DNA of 64,000 bases from Gemmatimonas sp. (lineage in GTDB: Bacteria; Gemmatimonadota; Gemmatimonadetes; Gemmatimonadales; Gemmatimonadaceae), in NCBI RefSeq assembly GCF_027531815.1, contig NZ_JAPZSK010000009.1, positions 62,001 through 126,000 of the forward strand. Reading direction: 5' to 3'. The notes beneath the pieces were generated by a model that worked only from the letters and a program-made list of their open reading frames with translations, was not told the DNA's origin and ran no database searches. The position numbers and the translations under genes are program-made. How positions within the stretch are numbered: the stretch's first letter is position 1; every line of letters starts with the position of its first letter. Below, one piece after another: positions 62,021 to 64,000 of the stretch.

Positions 62021-63334
62021 ATGGCTCTCGACCCGAATTCCCGCCGCCAGTTTCTGGCGTTTCTCGCCGGCAGCCCGCTGCTCGCCGCCGCCGGCCTCGA
62101 TGCCGATTGGCTGGCCTCACAGAGTCCACACCGGCGGGGCGACACCCTGCTGCACGCGGCCGATGAACTGGCGCGGTATGGCACACACCCCGTCCTGCAC
62201 CAGGCGCAACCGCCGCTCATCGCGAAAGCCGCCGACGCGCTCAACGTGTTCGACTTCGAACCCGTGGCGAAGCAGAACATCCCGGTCGCGCACTGGGGCT
62301 ACCTGATGACCGGCACGGACGACGACGCGACCATCGCCGCCAACCGCGCCGGCTTCGACCGCTGGGTGCTCAAGCCGAGGCGACTGATCGACGTGAGCAA
62401 GGTGGATACCCACCTGTCCATCTTCGGCTCGCGCTACGCGTCACCCATCGTGGTGAATCCGCTTGGCAGTCAGAAGGGATTCCACAAGGACGGGGAAGTG
62501 GCCACCGCGAAAGCGGCCAGGGCGCGCGATCACCTGATGGTGCTCTCCACCGTCGCCACGACGAGTATCGAGGACACCATTGCGGCCCGCGGCGGCCCGG
62601 TGTGGTTCCAGCTGTATCACCAGTCGGACTGGTCCATCACCAAGCAGATGGTGAAGCGGGTGGAACGGGCCGGCGCGCCGGCCATCGCGTTCACCGTGGA
62701 TCTGCTCGGCGGCAGCAATCGGGAAACGATGATCCGCGAGGCGCGCCGCGACACGCGCGACTGCATCAAGTGCCATCTGGGCGGCGCGCCACTTCCCGGC
62801 GTGAGCGGGCGTGTGGACGATCGCGATAATCGTCGCAAGCCCAATCTCGTGGGCTACGAGAAGCTGCCGCCGCAGCTCGAGAAGGGCACGCCCACCTGGG
62901 AGTTCGTCGATCGCCTCAAGCAATCCACCGGCATGAAGGTGCTGCTCAAGGGCATCGTCACCGAGGAGGACGCGGCACTCGCCATCGAACATGGAGTGGA
63001 TGGCCTGTTCGTGTCGAACCACGGTGGGCGCGCCGAGAACTCGCGTCGCGCCACCATCGTGTCGCTGCCGGAGGTGCTCAAGGGCACCGGCGGCCGCATC
63101 CCGGTGATCTGCGACGGCGGCTTCCGCCGCGGCACCGATGTGTTCAAGGCGCTGGCGCTCGGCGCCACCGCGGCCGGCATCGGTCGCCCGTACATCTGGG
63201 GGCTGGGCGCGTTCGGCCAGGAAGGGGTGGAAGCCGTGCTCGCGATCATGCACAAGGAGTTCGAGCTGACGATGAAGCAGAGCGGGGTGACTGCGTTGTC
63301 GCAGATCGCACTCCGGCACATCGCACCGGCGTGA
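62021..63334 (+). CDS. FMN-dependent alpha-hydroxy-acid oxidase/dehydrogenase with Tat-like signal
   Basis: Protein of 437 aa starting MALDPNSRRQFLAFLAG, a twin-arginine-like signal. The barrel shows VVNPLGSQKGFHKDGEVATAKA, LYHQSDWSITKQM, VLLKGIVTEEDAALAIEHGVDG and SNHGGRAENSRR with the catalytic His and Arg. It belongs to the L-lactate dehydrogenase/lactate oxidase/mandelate dehydrogenase group; a periplasmic location would allow direct electron transfer to a cytochrome. The ATG at 62021 gives the signal; the longer frame from 61823 does not. Confidence 0.9.
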   Translation: MALDPNSRRQFLAFLAGSPLLAAAGLDADWLASQSPHRRGDTLLHAADELARYGTHPVLHQAQPPLIAKAADALNVFDFEPVAKQNIPVAHWGYLMTGTDDDATIAANRAGFDRWVLKPRRLIDVSKVDTHLSIFGSRYASPIVVNPLGSQKGFHKDGEVATAKAARARDHLMVLSTVATTSIEDTIAARGGPVWFQLYHQSDWSITKQMVKRVERAGAPAIAFTVDLLGGSNRETMIREARRDTRDCIKCHLGGAPLPGVSGRVDDRDNRRKPNLVGYEKLPPQLEKGTPTWEFVDRLKQSTGMKVLLKGIVTEEDAALAIEHGVDGLFVSNHGGRAENSRRATIVSLPEVLKGTGGRIPVICDGGFRRGTDVFKALALGATAAGIGRPYIWGLGAFGQEGVEAVLAIMHKEFELTMKQSGVTALSQIALRHIAPA

Positions 63335-63344
63335 CAACGCGACG

Positions 63345-64000
63345 TTACCTGTCCGCCGCCGTCCGCGCCACCGCCTTGCGCGCCGCCCGCTGAGCAAAGA
63401 ACTCGTTCACGAGCTGTTCACGCTGCGGACTGCCCAGACAGGTGTGAAACGCCTCGGCCTCGACCGCGGCCCCGGCGGCATACGGCTGCTCCACCGCCGC
63501 CCGTACGCACCGGATGATCTGCTCCCGCGCCAGCCGATATGCGTCCTCGTCGGGCAGCTGCGCCGCCGCGGTGGCAATCGCCGTCCTCTGCGCGTCGCGA
63601 TCGCATAGCGCTCCGCCGTCACGCGCGCGCGGCAGCGGCGCACCACTCTCGATGAGCTGCAACGCCACGACCCGCGCGTGGCTCACCGGGTCGTCGTGGA
63701 GCACATCCAGCAGCCCCGCCTCCTGCGCGGCCGTCGCGCCGAGTCGCGTGCCCGTCAGCATGAGCGCGAGTGCGCGCGCTGCGCCACAGAGGCGCGGCGC
63801 GCGCTGCGTACCGCCCGCCCCCGGCAACAACCCCAGCAGCACCTCGGGAAAGGCCACCTCCACCCCCGGGGCCGCCACGCGGACGTGCGCCGCGAGGGCG
63901 ACCTCCAAGCCGCCCCCAAGCGCGGCGCCCTGCAGGGCCGCCACGACCGGCTTCTGGCACTGCTCCAGACGGTCGCACACCGCGGTGAGCAGCGGCTCCA
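63345..64000 (-). CDS. Enoyl-CoA hydratase/isomerase family protein, N-terminus outside window
   Basis: The frame continues beyond 64000 (upstream residues EPLLTAVCDRLEQ), so the first part is missing. The oxyanion-hole motif ALQGAALGGGLEVALAAHVRVA and the following FPEVLLGLLPGAGGTQR contain the conserved Glu and are FadB/FadJ-like. ~218 residues remain, ending in a basic tail; the hydroxyacyl-CoA dehydrogenase part of FadJ is not present downstream on this strand, so it is a single-function member or has an unusual order. Confidence 0.88.
   Translation of the reverse strand, partial: EPLLTAVCDRLEQCQKPVVAALQGAALGGGLEVALAAHVRVAAPGVEVAFPEVLLGLLPGAGGTQRAPRLCGAARALALMLTGTRLGATAAQEAGLLDVLHDDPVSHARVVALQLIESGAPLPRARDGGALCDRDAQRTAIATAAAQLPDEDAYRLAREQIIRCVRAAVEQPYAAGAAVEAEAFHTCLGSPQREQLVNEFFAQRAARKAVARTAADR

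Overview
The window is high-GC bacterial chromosome with dense coding and many secreted proteins: lipoproteins, Sec signal peptides, SusC/SusD receptors, a DUF5916 outer-membrane protein, multiheme cytochromes, and M24, M28 and beta-lactamase-type serine hydrolases. This mix of Gram-negative envelope proteins, arginase plus ornithine aminotransferase, glycogen genes and GC-rich dispersed repeats resembles Gemmatimonadota, probably Gemmatimonas. That assignment comes from gene style only; no rRNA, tRNA or phylogenetic marker is present. No CRISPR array, integrase or transposase was recognised.

Layout. 0-5.4 kb: the 3' end of a PQQ dehydrogenase with a cytochrome c domain, overlapping a Kir-like channel with an abnormal selectivity filter; a CPA1 antiporter; a YqjM-type flavin oxidoreductase; an EVE protein with a zinc-less FmdB-like protein. 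5.4-10.5 kb: a serine hydrolase running into an overlapping SDR / beta-hydroxyacid dehydrogenase / IlvD-EDD dehydratase operon, probably for sugar-acid catabolism. 10.5-14.5 kb: a seven-haem TPR lipoprotein and a dienelactone hydrolase. 14.5-17.3 kb: an Lrp-type regulator divergent from arginase and ornithine aminotransferase. 17.4-23 kb: a SusC-SusD-DUF4397 operon with a well-formed promoter. 23-30.2 kb: HldD, an amino-acid ABC transporter whose binding protein and permease are joined by a minisatellite-encoded Gly/Ser linker, divergent glgA and glgC, and a small lipoprotein. 30.2-35 kb: a class A-like serine hydrolase, a nitronate monooxygenase-like protein and a secreted aminopeptidase P.

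35-38.6 kb is a decayed region of visibly lower GC. It contains frameshifted gene remnants and two paralogous four-cysteine lipoproteins, and is bounded on the right by a rearranged fragment of the preceding aminopeptidase gene. 38.6-43.4 kb: a single-haem secreted protein, a small membrane protein, a Dph6-like ATPase, an MFS transporter, a GNAT-like protein and a cysteine-synthase remnant. 43.4-49.5 kb: an M24 peptidase, a cyclase-family hydrolase, an M28 peptidase, a subclass B3 metallo-beta-lactamase-like protein, a GNAT, an unknown protein and a VOC protein. 49.6-54.6 kb: an OprO/P-like porin with a Pho-box-like site, an esterase-like hydrolase, a split YeeE/YedE sulfur transporter and a secreted flavin-reductase-like protein. 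54.6-64 kb: an OFA-type MFS transporter, a D-aminoacylase-like amidohydrolase, a DUF5916 protein, a Tat-exported FMN hydroxyacid oxidase and a truncated enoyl-CoA hydratase.

The most unusual layer is the repeats. Long imperfect palindromes (family A, around GGAGATCACsGAGGTGGTGGA) and arrays of CCGACyTCCGA (family B) fill most non-coding gaps over 250 bp. (CCGACC)n tracts follow family A arms in three places. The same kind of hexamer array occurs inside two coding regions, as the ABC-transporter linker and as the tail of a small zinc-ribbon protein.
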